From positions 1 through 43,597 of the forward strand of contig SVRM01000026.1 of NCBI GenBank assembly GCA_015064785.1: DNA of 43,597 bases, in the 5' to 3' direction. The first letter of the stretch is position 1; every line of letters starts with the position of its first letter. Below are positions 34,581 to 43,474 of the stretch, in pieces. The stretch comes from Oscillospiraceae bacterium. GTDB taxonomy: Bacteria > Bacillota > Clostridia > Oscillospirales > CAG-272. The translations under genes were made by a program, and so were the position numbers. The notes beneath the pieces were generated by a model, which was not told the origin of the DNA, searched no databases, and saw nothing but the letters and a program-made list of their open reading frames with translations.

Positions 34581-36335
34581 AAAAAGAAGAATACAATATT
34601 GACATATCCGACATGGGAAATGAACAGCTTCCGTGATCTGCTTGATGGGATCGCGGCGCGGTATCCGGAAAACATTGCCTATACCTGGCGCGATCCGGCA
34701 GGAGACGGTGCTGTATGCCGTACCTATGCCGAAGTTGCCCGGGATGTCCGGAACCTTGCGGCGTATCTTTGTGCGATGGGACTGGAAGGACAGAAAATTG
34801 CCGTCAGCGGAAAGAATTCCTATCTGTGGGCAATCTCTTATCTTGCAATTGGCTGCGGCTGCGGTGTCATTGTTCCTTTAGACAAGGATCTGCGCCCGGA
34901 TGAGTTTTCTGACCTTCTGTCTGACGCCGGATGTACGGCAATTCTCTACGGAGAGGACATACGGGAAAAGCTCGATGCTGTGGACTGTCCCTCCATTTTG
35001 AAGCTGCCGCTTTCCATGGCGGATACGTATTTTGCGCAGGGGGATGCTCTGCGCCGGGCAGGAAGCCGTTCCTATGAAAATCACACGGTCGATCCCGATG
35101 CACCGGGAGTTTTGCTGTATACCTCCGGTACAATGGGTGCCGCCAAAGGCGTAGTGCTGTCTCAACGCAGCATCTGCTCGGACATTGTCAGTGTCTGCAC
35201 GCAATTCAAGGTACACGAAAGTGACCGTGTTCTGTCCCATATGCCTCTGCATCATACCTACGAATGCACAACCGCTCTTGCCGTTCTGTACAGCGGCGCG
35301 AGCATTGCATTCAACGACAGTATGCGCAGAATGCCGTCTGATTTGACACTGTTCCGCCCGACTGTCCTCGTCACCGTTCCGGCGGTGTTGGAATTTATGG
35401 CGCGTTTTGTCAGAAAAGGCTATACCGAAGCACGCGGCGGCAAGCTGCTGCTCGGTGTGCAGCGCGCGGCAACCGGTGTTGTCTCAGGAACCCTTGGCAT
35501 GGTATCGAAGACAGGTGCCGAAAAATCCCGCCGCAGTATTTTTTCTACGGTACACCAGTTCATGGGCGGCAGACTGCGTGCGATTCTCGTCGGCGCGGCA
35601 CCGCTGTCAAAGGACGTGTTCCGTCAGTTTGAGCAGTTCGGATACGCCGTTTATGTCGGTTACGGACTGACCGAAACTGCGCCGATTTCCCTGATGCACA
35701 ACGACAGTTACCGCAATCCCGACGATGTCGGTTTCCCGATTCCCGGCGTTCAGGTACGCATCGATGCGCCGGATGAAAACGGCATCGGTGAGCTGTGTAT
35801 CCGCGGTGACAATGTTATGCTCGGCTATTATAAAAACGATACGGCAACGGCGGAGGTTCTGCGCGACGGCTGGCTTTATACCGGCGATCTTGCTGTGCAG
35901 ACCGAGAGCGGTGCATACCGTATTACCGGCCGGAAAAAGTCGATGATTGTGACCCAGACAGGCAAAAAGATTTACCCGGAAGAGCTGGAGGCATACTTTA
36001 TGAAGAATCCGCTCGTATCCGAGTGCATGGTCTATGCTGAGGAGCAGGACGGCATACAGACGCTTTGTGTCGCCGTTTATCCCGATATCACAGAGATTGT
36101 AAGAAGTCTTGATCTGCCGGACGAAACCGATCTTTCGACGCTGTCGGAGGAAAACACCGCAAAGGCCAAAATGCTTCTGCTGGACATTGTCCGCACGGTG
36201 AATGCTGCATTTCCGCCGTACAAGCATGTCAAGAAGCTCATTGTCCGCAAAACGGAATTTCTGAAAACCACCACCCGCAAGATCAGGCGCGGCGAACCGG
36301 AGAATGCCGGTGACAGTGCCGATCTGAACATGTAA
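34578..36335 (+). CDS. AMP-dependent synthetase, long-chain acyl-CoA ligase type
   Basis: 585 residues from ATG 34578. ANL-superfamily motifs: VLLYTSGTMGAAKGVVLS (P-loop), HMPLHHTYEC, YGLTETAP, GWLYTGDLA and GRKKSMIVTQTGKKIYPEE with the hinge. The C-terminal catalytic Lys is likely in the TTTRKIRRG segment. It activates a fatty or other carboxylic acid as acyl-AMP and transfers it to CoA or an acyl carrier, at the membrane or in the cytoplasm. Long-chain acids fit best by length and motif. The stop codon lies inside the 11-bp direct repeat that flanks the following repeat element, so the insertion left the coding sequence intact. Start choice is discussed under the hairpin entry at 34533. Confidence 0.88.
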   Translation: MKKKNTILTYPTWEMNSFRDLLDGIAARYPENIAYTWRDPAGDGAVCRTYAEVARDVRNLAAYLCAMGLEGQKIAVSGKNSYLWAISYLAIGCGCGVIVPLDKDLRPDEFSDLLSDAGCTAILYGEDIREKLDAVDCPSILKLPLSMADTYFAQGDALRRAGSRSYENHTVDPDAPGVLLYTSGTMGAAKGVVLSQRSICSDIVSVCTQFKVHESDRVLSHMPLHHTYECTTALAVLYSGASIAFNDSMRRMPSDLTLFRPTVLVTVPAVLEFMARFVRKGYTEARGGKLLLGVQRAATGVVSGTLGMVSKTGAEKSRRSIFSTVHQFMGGRLRAILVGAAPLSKDVFRQFEQFGYAVYVGYGLTETAPISLMHNDSYRNPDDVGFPIPGVQVRIDAPDENGIGELCIRGDNVMLGYYKNDTATAEVLRDGWLYTGDLAVQTESGAYRITGRKKSMIVTQTGKKIYPEELEAYFMKNPLVSECMVYAEEQDGIQTLCVAVYPDITEIVRSLDLPDETDLSTLSEENTAKAKMLLLDIVRTVNAAFPPYKHVKKLIVRKTEFLKTTTRKIRRGEPENAGDSADLNM

Positions 36336-36337
36336 CA

Positions 36338-36558
36338 TAGGCAATTGCAAAATTGCCTACCTTTATCGCCCAACGGGCGATATATAAACAAATTGCGTCG
36401 CTTGGGCGGGTCTCCCGCCCAAAAAGACTCCTTCAAAGCGACCAACGGGACGCCATCCGAAGAAATGCATTGCATTTCTTCAGAAGTTGCGCTGCAACTT
36501 CGTTGGCTATGCGTCAGCCCGATGAGACCGATTGCAAAATGCATTTTGCAATCGATTA
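36338..36558. mobile_element. Multi-hairpin MITE-like element (copy A) with 11-bp flanking direct repeat
   Basis: The 221-nt element is flanked by AACATGTAACA at 36327-36337 and again at 36559-36569, consistent with a target-site duplication. It contains six stem-loops: TAGGCAATT/AATTGCCTA (36338-36359), TCGCCC/GGGCGA (36366-36380), TTGGGCGGG/CCCGCCCAA (36402-36422), GAAGAAATGCA/TGCATTTCTTC (36459-36481), GAAGTTGC/GCAACTTC (36483-36501) and a 24-nt perfect palindrome (36530-36553). The two ends share ATTGCAAAAT in inverted orientation. No coding capacity is credible. A second copy begins at 43475. Confidence 0.8.
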
Positions 36559-36586
36559 AACATGTAACAATAAAGGAGCCCTGACC

Positions 36587-37015
36587 ATGCAGAAACGTAT
36601 CCTCGGCGTTGACCTGGGTGACGCCAGAACCGGACTTGCCGTTTCCGATGCACTCGGTTTTCTTGCCGGCGGCATCGGCTACATCAAATCCGGACACATG
36701 CCCAAAATCGCGGACGAAATCCTTGCGGCGGCAAAGGAGCACGATGTCGGTTTGATCGTCATCGGCAATCCGATCAATATGAACGGAACGCTCGGTCCGC
36801 GCGCAGAAAAAATCCAGACCTTCGTGGAGCTTCTGGAGAGCATGACCGATATTCCGATTGTCAAGTTTGATGAACGGCTGACCACAGCTGCGGCACACCG
36901 GATCCTGAATGAAACCAACATCAAGTCCCGCAAACGCAAAACCGTTATTGATACGCTGTCCGCACAGATCATTCTTCAGAATTATCTGGATGCCAACCGA
37001 AACAACAACCGCTAA
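36587..37015 (+). CDS. ruvX: Putative pre-16S rRNA nuclease / Holliday junction resolvase RuvX (YqgF)
   Basis: 142 residues, the family's usual size. RNase H-like fold motifs: GVDLGDARTG (catalytic D9), IVIGNPINMNG, KFDERLTT (Glu/Asp) and KTVIDTLSAQIIL (final Asp). It processes pre-16S rRNA or resolves recombination intermediates. Its ribosome binding site AAAGGAG lies just outside the repeat element, so the gene was separated from its upstream neighbour by the insertion but kept its translation signals. Its promoter is not evident and may have been displaced. Confidence 0.92.
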   Translation: MQKRILGVDLGDARTGLAVSDALGFLAGGIGYIKSGHMPKIADEILAAAKEHDVGLIVIGNPINMNGTLGPRAEKIQTFVELLESMTDIPIVKFDERLTTAAAHRILNETNIKSRKRKTVIDTLSAQIILQNYLDANRNNNR

Positions 37016-37027
37016 AGAAAACCAACC

Positions 37028-37939
37028 ATGATGAATCATAATACTCAAATGCCAACAGTGCAGGCAGACAACAACAAAAACCGGGCATCCTTCCACGCAG
37101 AACACCGTATGCTGCGGATCATCCGCATTGCTTCGCTGCTCTGTATGGTTCTCTGCCCGCTTCTGATCGACGGTCTGCTCCGCGCAGTCAATGTCTATGT
37201 CGATACCTATATCGCAGTCTTCTATCCGACGACTGCCGTTACTGTTTTGCAGTGGATGCTGTACTATCTGCTGCTGATTCTTTCCTATGTTTATCAGTGC
37301 GCCTCCTACGGCGTTCTCGGTTATTCCGTGATGCGCTACGGCGTCAGAAAATCTTCTTTGCCGATTGTTCTGATCTTGCTGTCGGCAACCATTGCGTATG
37401 CCGCCGGTATTATCGAGGTTCTCTACCTTTCCGGCACGGCCGCAGTCAAAAACAATATCGTCTATTATGCCGCATACTGGGCGCTGAACTACTTTTTGTC
37501 ATTGTTCACCTGCCTGTGCCTGATTTTTCTCTGCGCTATGCTCCGCACGGCGTATCAGCGCCGAAAGCGGGGGGCGCGGCAGAATTTTCTCCACAATCCG
37601 GGTTCGTATGCGACAGCCCCGCAGCCGGACGGAGATACCCGTTTTCATGTCGGTATTGTCGAGGAGGATGCTGCTGCACGCAGAAAGAATGTCCTGCGCC
37701 GTCTGTACTTCTGTATGACAGCACTGCTGTTCTTCTTCCGTTTTGTGCCAAGCATCACGAATATGATTTCGGAAATCCGTAAGGTCGGTGCACCCGGTGA
37801 TATCTGGGACTGGGTGACACTGCTTCAGCCGTTTGCTGAGCTGTTTCTGCTGACGGCAATGGGCTATTTCGTTATGCTCCATGTCGGTTCTGTTCTGACG
37901 GAAGCCTGTGCTTCTGCCAATGAAGAAGCAACGGAATAA
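37028..37939 (+). CDS. Multi-pass membrane protein of unknown function
   Basis: 303 residues with about six predicted membrane segments: near 30-55, 65-90, 95-125, 140-165 in the first half, a basic cytoplasmic stretch (YQRRKRGAR), then two more near 225-245 and 265-290. I do not recognise the family. It starts 12 nt after ruvX and ends before a terminator, so it is likely co-transcribed with ruvX. Confidence 0.75.
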   Translation: MMNHNTQMPTVQADNNKNRASFHAEHRMLRIIRIASLLCMVLCPLLIDGLLRAVNVYVDTYIAVFYPTTAVTVLQWMLYYLLLILSYVYQCASYGVLGYSVMRYGVRKSSLPIVLILLSATIAYAAGIIEVLYLSGTAAVKNNIVYYAAYWALNYFLSLFTCLCLIFLCAMLRTAYQRRKRGARQNFLHNPGSYATAPQPDGDTRFHVGIVEEDAAARRKNVLRRLYFCMTALLFFFRFVPSITNMISEIRKVGAPGDIWDWVTLLQPFAELFLLTAMGYFVMLHVGSVLTEACASANEEATE

Positions 37940-38015
37940 GCAAACAGAACACGATACATAATAACAAACCCGGGCTGTTGCACTTACGTGCCTCAGCCCC
38001 TTGGAAGTTTCCCTT

Positions 38016-38038
38016 GCCCCTCATCCGAGGGGCATTTT
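38016..38038 (+). terminator. Terminator after the membrane protein
   Basis: GCCCCT (38016-38021) pairs with AGGGGC (38028-38033), followed by ATTTT. Confidence 0.6.
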
Positions 38039-38049
38039 CATATGCGAAG

Positions 38050-38160
38050 ACCCGCAGTCAGACTGCGGGTCGGCATGAAAACCGGGAAATTCGGGTCACT
38101 GCGTGACCCCGTGGTTGTCGCAGGTTGAATACCTGCCGCAAGTTTTCAACTTGCAACAAC
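38050..38160 (-). repeat. Tandem stem-loop repeat (copy 2)
   Basis: Four perfect stem-loops in a row: ACCCGCAGTC/GACTGCGGGT (38050-38070), GGGTCAC/GTGACCC (38093-38109), GCAGGT/ACCTGC (38120-38136), GCAAGTT/AACTTGC (38138-38154). In reverse complement it matches 26887-26995. It fills most of the 284-nt gap between the membrane protein and the isomerase gene; nothing else is visible there besides the terminator. Confidence 0.7.
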
Positions 38161-38223
38161 CCCGTTATCTTTCTGTTTGACCGGTGCGGAACTGTTTCAT
38201 GAAAAATACATACGGCAATTCCG

Positions 38224-39081
38224 TTATTTTGAATTTTCAATGCGATCTGCCAGATACCGTCCGGTACCGTAGGTCAGACGTTCATAATGCAGGCGCAGAT
38301 CAAATGGGACATCCGGAATGTTGCCCATACATTCCAGACTCAGAACACCGTTGTAGCCGATGTCCGACAGCGCGGCAGTAAAGTTGTCCCAGTTTCCTTT
38401 TCCTTCGCTGTAGAACGGCAGCTGGTGTGCATCTTTTGTACCGTCATTGTCGTGTACATGCAGACAACGCAGATACGGCGCCGCCAGTCGGGCCATTTCA
38501 CCGAGATCATGACCGAACATCAGACTGTGACCGGTGTCAAAGCAGATGCCTGCCATCGGATGGTTGACGATCTTCAGAACCTCCACGATGCGTTCCATTG
38601 TGGAAATCCGATGACCGCGGAACGGCATATTTTCAAGACAGATCGTAACGCCGTACTTTTCGCAGTCGGGAAGCAGATCATACATCAATTCAACGGTGAG
38701 CTTCTTTGCCAACTCCGGTTCTTCTTCCACACCCCAGCCATACGGCATCTGCGGATGGAAGACCATATACGGAATCTCCATCATGTGGCAGGCAAGCACT
38801 GCACGGTGGAAGCATCTCCAGCCCTCCGCGCGGCTTTCTGCTTCGGTATCATAGGTCGGCCACGGACCGTGGAGCTGATTGATTGTGATGCCGTGTACCG
38901 CTGCGGCTGCCTTGTTTGCGGCGCAGTAGTCACGGAGTGCCGCATCGTCGTGGAAGATCGGTTCTTTGATATCGCACATGAACTGGTCAGCAGCTTCATA
39001 TCCGATTTCAGCCATTCTTCCGAAAATGCCGTCTGCGTTCTCTCCATACCAGAAGGTACTGGTTGAATTTCCGACTTTCAT
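38224..39081 (-). CDS. Sugar phosphate isomerase/epimerase (TIM barrel)
   Basis: 285 residues. Metal ligands in ICLENMPFRG (Glu), ICFDTGHSLMFG (Asp, His), LHVHDNDGTKDAHQLPF (His) and LSLECMG (Glu). The HVHDNDG block resembles the protein encoded at 29994. AAGGAG precedes the ATG. It follows the HAD phosphatase gene by 13 nt in a two-gene minus-strand operon, so substrate sharing with a sugar phosphatase is plausible. Confidence 0.86.
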   Translation of the reverse strand: MKVGNSTSTFWYGENADGIFGRMAEIGYEAADQFMCDIKEPIFHDDAALRDYCAANKAAAAVHGITINQLHGPWPTYDTEAESRAEGWRCFHRAVLACHMMEIPYMVFHPQMPYGWGVEEEPELAKKLTVELMYDLLPDCEKYGVTICLENMPFRGHRISTMERIVEVLKIVNHPMAGICFDTGHSLMFGHDLGEMARLAAPYLRCLHVHDNDGTKDAHQLPFYSEGKGNWDNFTAALSDIGYNGVLSLECMGNIPDVPFDLRLHYERLTYGTGRYLADRIENSK

Positions 39082-39094
39082 ATTGTTGTTCTCC

Positions 39095-39970
39095 TTATTT
39101 AATCATAGAATTATCTGCAACTGTATTTGCCGTTAATGAATCGGGATTTGTGTTGTCGGCGTGTGAAATCTGCTCGATCACTCCGACAAGATCGCGGCAG
39201 ACGTATTCTGCTGCATCCTTTGCCGCCTGTACGCCGTTTTCCATGGCACATCCGTGAAACGGGGTCAGCATTGCGATGTCGTTGTGGTTGTCACCGGCGG
39301 TCCAGATGCTGTCATGTGCTACCCCCATCTGCCGGGCATACTTCGCAATCGCAATGCCCTTGTCGATTCCGCGCGGCGGGATGTCCATACACCTGCCGTT
39401 CGGCTGCGGATTCATATGGGAGCCGAACTCGCGTACCAGATGTTCTGCCGCAGGCGTGATATCCGTACCGTGTTCGGCAATGGCACTTGCCATATGAAAA
39501 CAGCCGATCGAATCCAGCAGGGTGTGCGGTGAATAGATATCACCGTCGTATTCCCCGCCCTCCGGAAGCTGTGCCGAAAAATGATAGCGGTCGCGTCCGC
39601 GGATGATGGCAAAGTAGTCGCCGACCAGCGCCCAGCACCGCACAGCCAAAGCGTGTGCCAGCGTCATCCCGCCGACGTCTGCACTGCCGTCTGCGGTTGT
39701 TTCCATAATCAGATTTCCGTCGCTGTCGTACACCTGCGCACCGTTGAGCGCAATGATAAAATCAAAGTCCAGCTTTCCGTTCTTCTTCAGCTCATAATAA
39801 CTCCAGCGCCAGTCGCGCCCTGTGACAACACCGAACAGATTGCCCTCTGTCCGGAACTGTCGGATGGCTGCAAGAACCTCTGCTGTCGCCGGGTAATTTT
39901 CGGGCGCATAGCTGTGACACAGCGTCCCGTCAAAGTCACTTGCAAGAAGCTTCGTTTTCATTGCTGTCAT
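39095..39970 (-). CDS. HAD-superfamily (Cof type) phosphatase
   Basis: 291 residues. Motif I is DFDGTLC (nucleophile Asp 12), motif II is VVTGRDW, and the C-terminal GIDKGIAI...AGDNHNDIAML supplies motifs III and IV. The large C2B cap between motifs I and III marks the Cof/IIB group, which dephosphorylates sugar phosphates and cofactors. CAGGAGA precedes the ATG at 39970. First gene of the HAD-isomerase operon, with its own promoter. Confidence 0.88.
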   Translation of the reverse strand: MTAMKTKLLASDFDGTLCHSYAPENYPATAEVLAAIRQFRTEGNLFGVVTGRDWRWSYYELKKNGKLDFDFIIALNGAQVYDSDGNLIMETTADGSADVGGMTLAHALAVRCWALVGDYFAIIRGRDRYHFSAQLPEGGEYDGDIYSPHTLLDSIGCFHMASAIAEHGTDITPAAEHLVREFGSHMNPQPNGRCMDIPPRGIDKGIAIAKYARQMGVAHDSIWTAGDNHNDIAMLTPFHGCAMENGVQAAKDAAEYVCRDLVGVIEQISHADNTNPDSLTANTVADNSMIK

Positions 39971-40005
39971 GTTTTTCTCCTGGTTGTGAAATACGGATTT
40001 GTTTC

Positions 40006-40034
40006 ATTATATCACAGTTTTCCGCCATATGCAA
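40006..40034 (-). promoter_or_regulatory. Promoter of the HAD-isomerase operon
   Basis: Minus strand TTGCAT (40029-40034), 17 nt, TATAAT (40006-40011). Confidence 0.75.
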
Positions 40035-40104
40035 GAGTCCCTGCAAAAAAAGGGGGCAGTGTCAGATGCAAAATCAAAAAGTTGTACAGGATTCCCAAAA
40101 TGAA

Positions 40105-40133
40105 TTGACAAAGGAGGGAGGATATGGTATACT
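40105..40133 (+). promoter_or_regulatory. Promoter of the isomerase/sulfatase-like/Gfo operon
   Basis: TTGACA (40105-40110), 17 nt, TATACT (40128-40133) with TGG extension. Confidence 0.85.
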
Positions 40134-40232
40134 AAGCACACAGAAACTTCTGTCATATGTTATCACACGGAACGGCGTGATCGGCATCTGTCGGAGGTAT
40201 GTACGTTTTTCAATCAGAAAGGAGCCTATGTT

Positions 40233-41030
40233 ATGATCAAACTTGGCGTAAACTCGGTGCTTTTCAAGGCATTCACCTATCGTGAAGCTGCCGAGGCAAT
40301 TAAGAAATGCGGCTATGACGGCGTGGAAATTTCCGCCATCGCCGGCATGTGTGAGCATCTGAATCTTGCAGACTGGAAAAACCAGAAAGCAGAACTCTGT
40401 GCTATCCGCGATGAGCTTGGGCTGCCGTATCTGGCAACCGAAGTTGCGTCGCATGACCGTACCCGTCTTAACACCGCCTTTGAAGCCTGTGCGGAAATCG
40501 GCATTCCGATTGTCAATATCGGTCCCGGCGGCAAAATGGACGATGAAGACACACTCAAGGCATCTTTGGAAACCATTCAGATGCTCGCAGAGGACGCAGA
40601 GCAATTCGGCATTACCCTCTGTGTCAAGGCGCATGTCGGTGCGGCAGTCTATTCCACACCCACAACCCTGCGCATGATGGAAGCCATCAAATCTCCCGCA
40701 TTCGGTGTGGACATGGACCCGTCCCACATTCACCGAGCCGGCGAAAATCCCGCACTCGCACTTCCCGCAGTCCTCTCCAGTATGAAGCACATTCATATCC
40801 GTGACTGCAAGGGTGAGGGTCCCTCTCCGGGCGCACCGATCGATCAGGCCTGTGGACGCGGTGACATCGACCTGTACGGATATTTCAAGGCCATGGTCGA
40901 TGCGGCTTACAACGGACCGGTTTCGCTTGAAGTCATCGGACCCGATCAGGATTATGCGACTGCTACCATGATCGCGGCTGAAAGCTACGGCTATATGAAT
41001 GCCATTCTCAAGCAGCTTGGCGCAAGATAA
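40233..41030 (+). CDS. Sugar phosphate isomerase/epimerase (TIM barrel)
   Basis: 265 residues of the xylose isomerase-like family. FGVDMDPSHIHR (Asp, His), HIHIRDCKG (His) and SLEVIG (Glu) are visible; the first ligand, usually Glu, falls in TLCVKAHVG, where it appears to be Lys or replaced, so the metal site may be altered. AAAGGAG precedes the ATG at 40233. First gene of a three-gene operon with a sulfatase-like hydrolase and a Gfo/Idh/MocA oxidoreductase. Confidence 0.85.
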   Translation: MIKLGVNSVLFKAFTYREAAEAIKKCGYDGVEISAIAGMCEHLNLADWKNQKAELCAIRDELGLPYLATEVASHDRTRLNTAFEACAEIGIPIVNIGPGGKMDDEDTLKASLETIQMLAEDAEQFGITLCVKAHVGAAVYSTPTTLRMMEAIKSPAFGVDMDPSHIHRAGENPALALPAVLSSMKHIHIRDCKGEGPSPGAPIDQACGRGDIDLYGYFKAMVDAAYNGPVSLEVIGPDQDYATATMIAAESYGYMNAILKQLGAR

Positions 41031-41067
41031 ACATTATTTCAACTGAATTATAGAGGAGAACCAAATT

Positions 41068-42456
41068 ATGGCAAAGAAGTACCCGAATATTTTATTCTTC
41101 GGCATCGACAGCCTTCGTTCCGACCATATGTCCCTGTATGGTTATCACCGTCTGACCACACCTCACATCGACCGCTACATTGAAGACGGCGGTGTGACCT
41201 TTGACAACATGTTCTCACCGTCCATTCCGACCACGCCCGGCTATGCGTCCATGGTCACCGGTATGGACTGCTTCGCAACCGACTGTGTCGCACTCCGTCA
41301 TCAGGGCGGTTTGACTGAAGCTGTCCGCACCATGCCCGAAATTCTGCGCGATTACGGCTATACCTCTACCTACATCGGCGGTCACTCCTGCCGCGGCTGT
41401 GACAAGGTCATCACCTACGCTGACTGGGATGCATCAGAACCTGGTGTTCTCAAGGCAGAAGCACTGAACAAGGCTGCCATTCCGGAGCTGGAAAGACTGG
41501 CTGCTCAGGACCAGCCGTGGCTGCTGTTTATGCGTCACATGGACCCGCACTCCCCGTACTACACCAAGGAACCGTTCACACGTTTGTTCTATCAGGGCGA
41601 CGAATTCGACCCGAACAACAAGTCTCTCGCACCCGTGTATGCGTTCAAGCCGTTCCGTGACTACTTCTTAACCTGGTTCCCGGAAGGATGCACCGACGCG
41701 GAATACATCATCGCACAGTACGACGCATCTGTCGCTTACATGGATATGTGTATTGCCCAGCTGCTCGAGAAGCTGCGTGAGCTCGGTCTGGAAGAAGATA
41801 CCATCGTTGTCTTCACCTCCGACCACGGCGAAACACTGTACGACCACGACTGCTACTTCGATCACCACTCCATCTACGACTGCGTTCTCAATGTTCCGTT
41901 CATGTTCAAGTATCCGAAGTTCGGTTACGAAGGACACGTTGCCGACATTACACAGGTCAAGGATATTCTCCCGACAATTCTGTCCCTGTGCGGCATCGAC
42001 GCCGGCATCAAGTTTGACGGACGCGATATGACAAAGGCCATCACCGGAGAGGGTGTGGAGCAGGAGAGCGAATTCTACATCACGGAAGCAACCTGGATGC
42101 GCAAGCATGGTTGGAGAACACCCGAATGGAAGCTGATGGTTGCGCTGGAGCCGGACTTCCACTTCAAGCCTGAGATAGAGCTTTACAATCTCATCAATGA
42201 CCCGGAAGAACTGCATAACCTGGCTGACGAAGAACCTGAGGTTGTCGCATTCCTGCGTGCACGTATGGAAGCGCACATTGCAAAGCGTGAAGCAGAAGTC
42301 GGTCATGCCAACCCGATGTACACCAACCTCAACTGGAGCGGCTTCGGCAGACCGTTTGTCTCCTCTGAGGAAGCATACAACACCCTGCACATCGGTGATC
42401 CGGCAGCTGCACAGAAGCTGCAGTCCAAGCTCAAGGAAATGGGAGTTGAAGAGTAA
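41068..42456 (+). CDS. Sulfatase-like hydrolase lacking the formylglycine motif
   Basis: 462 residues of the alkaline phosphatase/sulfatase superfamily. Metal ligands: ILFFGIDSLRSDH (D14) and FTSDHGETLYDH (Asp-His). The C-terminal subdomain ELYNLINDPEELHNLAD is typical of arylsulfatases. The activation signature (C/S-x-P-S/A-R) is replaced: aligning on the conserved ASMVTG, Thr 55 occupies the Cys position and Tyr 59 the Arg position (sequence TTPGYASMVTG). Formylglycine cannot form, so this may be a phosphoester or phosphodiester hydrolase with a Thr nucleophile, or a sulfatase of unusual mechanism. There is no signal peptide. It overlaps the next gene by one base (TAATG). Confidence 0.82.
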   Translation: MAKKYPNILFFGIDSLRSDHMSLYGYHRLTTPHIDRYIEDGGVTFDNMFSPSIPTTPGYASMVTGMDCFATDCVALRHQGGLTEAVRTMPEILRDYGYTSTYIGGHSCRGCDKVITYADWDASEPGVLKAEALNKAAIPELERLAAQDQPWLLFMRHMDPHSPYYTKEPFTRLFYQGDEFDPNNKSLAPVYAFKPFRDYFLTWFPEGCTDAEYIIAQYDASVAYMDMCIAQLLEKLRELGLEEDTIVVFTSDHGETLYDHDCYFDHHSIYDCVLNVPFMFKYPKFGYEGHVADITQVKDILPTILSLCGIDAGIKFDGRDMTKAITGEGVEQESEFYITEATWMRKHGWRTPEWKLMVALEPDFHFKPEIELYNLINDPEELHNLADEEPEVVAFLRARMEAHIAKREAEVGHANPMYTNLNWSGFGRPFVSSEEAYNTLHIGDPAAAQKLQSKLKEMGVEE

Positions 42457-43466
42457 TGCAAAGAACCGTTGTAGTCGGCATGGGTCCGATCGGAAACCGC
42501 CATGCCCGTGCCTACACAGAATCACCGCAGGCAGAGCTTGTCGGTGTCTGCGACCGTGATCCTGCTCGCGCGAGGGCGGCAGGTGAGAAATTCGGTGTTC
42601 CGTATTTTCTCTCTGCAAGGGAGATGTTCGCAGCATTAAAGCCGGATATTTGCAGTGTTGCGACCGGCGGCTTTGAATACTCCTCCGACCACTATGAGCC
42701 GACGATGGAAGCGCTGACGGCAGGCTGTCATGTCCTCGGTGAAAAGCCGATTTCCAATGATCTGAAGCTGGCACAGGAGATGGTTGATTATGCTGCGGCA
42801 CAGAATCTCTGCTATGGCATCGACATGAACCACCGCTTTACTCCGGCGGCACGTCAGGCAAGAAAATGGCAGGAGGACGGACGCCTCGGAACACTTCTGT
42901 TCTGCAACATGGCACTCTGGATCGGCAGACCGGAGTTACTCGAAACCCCGTACTACCACTTCAAGGCACTCAACCCCCACAGCGTCAACATCATGCAGTA
43001 CTTCTGCGGTCCCATCAAAGAAGTCGCTACCTTTGCAATGGTCGCACCGGGACGGAATATCTTCTCAACGCAGTCCACGACGATGCGCTTTGAATGCGGT
43101 GCGGTCGGTCATTTGACCTCGTCCTACGACATCAAGCGCGGTCATCCGATGGAGCGCTGTGAGGTTGCCGGTACTGCCGGACGCTTTATCTTTGAGGATA
43201 TGTGGCGTGAAGCGGTGCTGTATCCGGCGGATTCACTGGTCAAGGAAGTGTACACCAATCCTGTCTTTGACGGCTTTGAATCGTTCTATGATACCTTCCG
43301 CGATCGAATTCACTCCTTCGTCCGTCAGATTGAAGAAGGATGCCGCCCCGAGGATATCGACGGCAGCGGCCGCGAAGGTCTTGAGGCCTCCCGTGTCATT
43401 CATGCAATGATCAGATCCAACGAAAACGGCGGCGCTCCGGTACGCGTTGCCGATATCACAGAATAA
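42456..43466 (+). CDS. Gfo/Idh/MocA-family NAD(P)-dependent oxidoreductase
   Basis: 336 residues. The Rossmann motif is VGMGPIGNRHARAY, VCDRD sits at the end of strand 2, and GEKPISND contains the EKP motif with the catalytic Lys; HFKALNPHSVNIM supplies the Asn/His region of the active site. It oxidises or reduces a sugar, inositol or related polyol. The start codon overlaps the stop of the sulfatase-like gene, so the two are tightly coupled. With the isomerase it would form an oxidation-isomerisation route for one glycan-derived sugar. The second repeat copy begins 9 nt after its stop. Confidence 0.9.
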   Translation: MQRTVVVGMGPIGNRHARAYTESPQAELVGVCDRDPARARAAGEKFGVPYFLSAREMFAALKPDICSVATGGFEYSSDHYEPTMEALTAGCHVLGEKPISNDLKLAQEMVDYAAAQNLCYGIDMNHRFTPAARQARKWQEDGRLGTLLFCNMALWIGRPELLETPYYHFKALNPHSVNIMQYFCGPIKEVATFAMVAPGRNIFSTQSTTMRFECGAVGHLTSSYDIKRGHPMERCEVAGTAGRFIFEDMWREAVLYPADSLVKEVYTNPVFDGFESFYDTFRDRIHSFVRQIEEGCRPEDIDGSGREGLEASRVIHAMIRSNENGGAPVRVADITE

Positions 43467-43474
43467 ATACATTC

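Noticed and set aside
36077..37105. 342-codon minus-strand frame spanning copy A and ruvX
   Set aside because: It crosses the repeat element and two genes in antisense.
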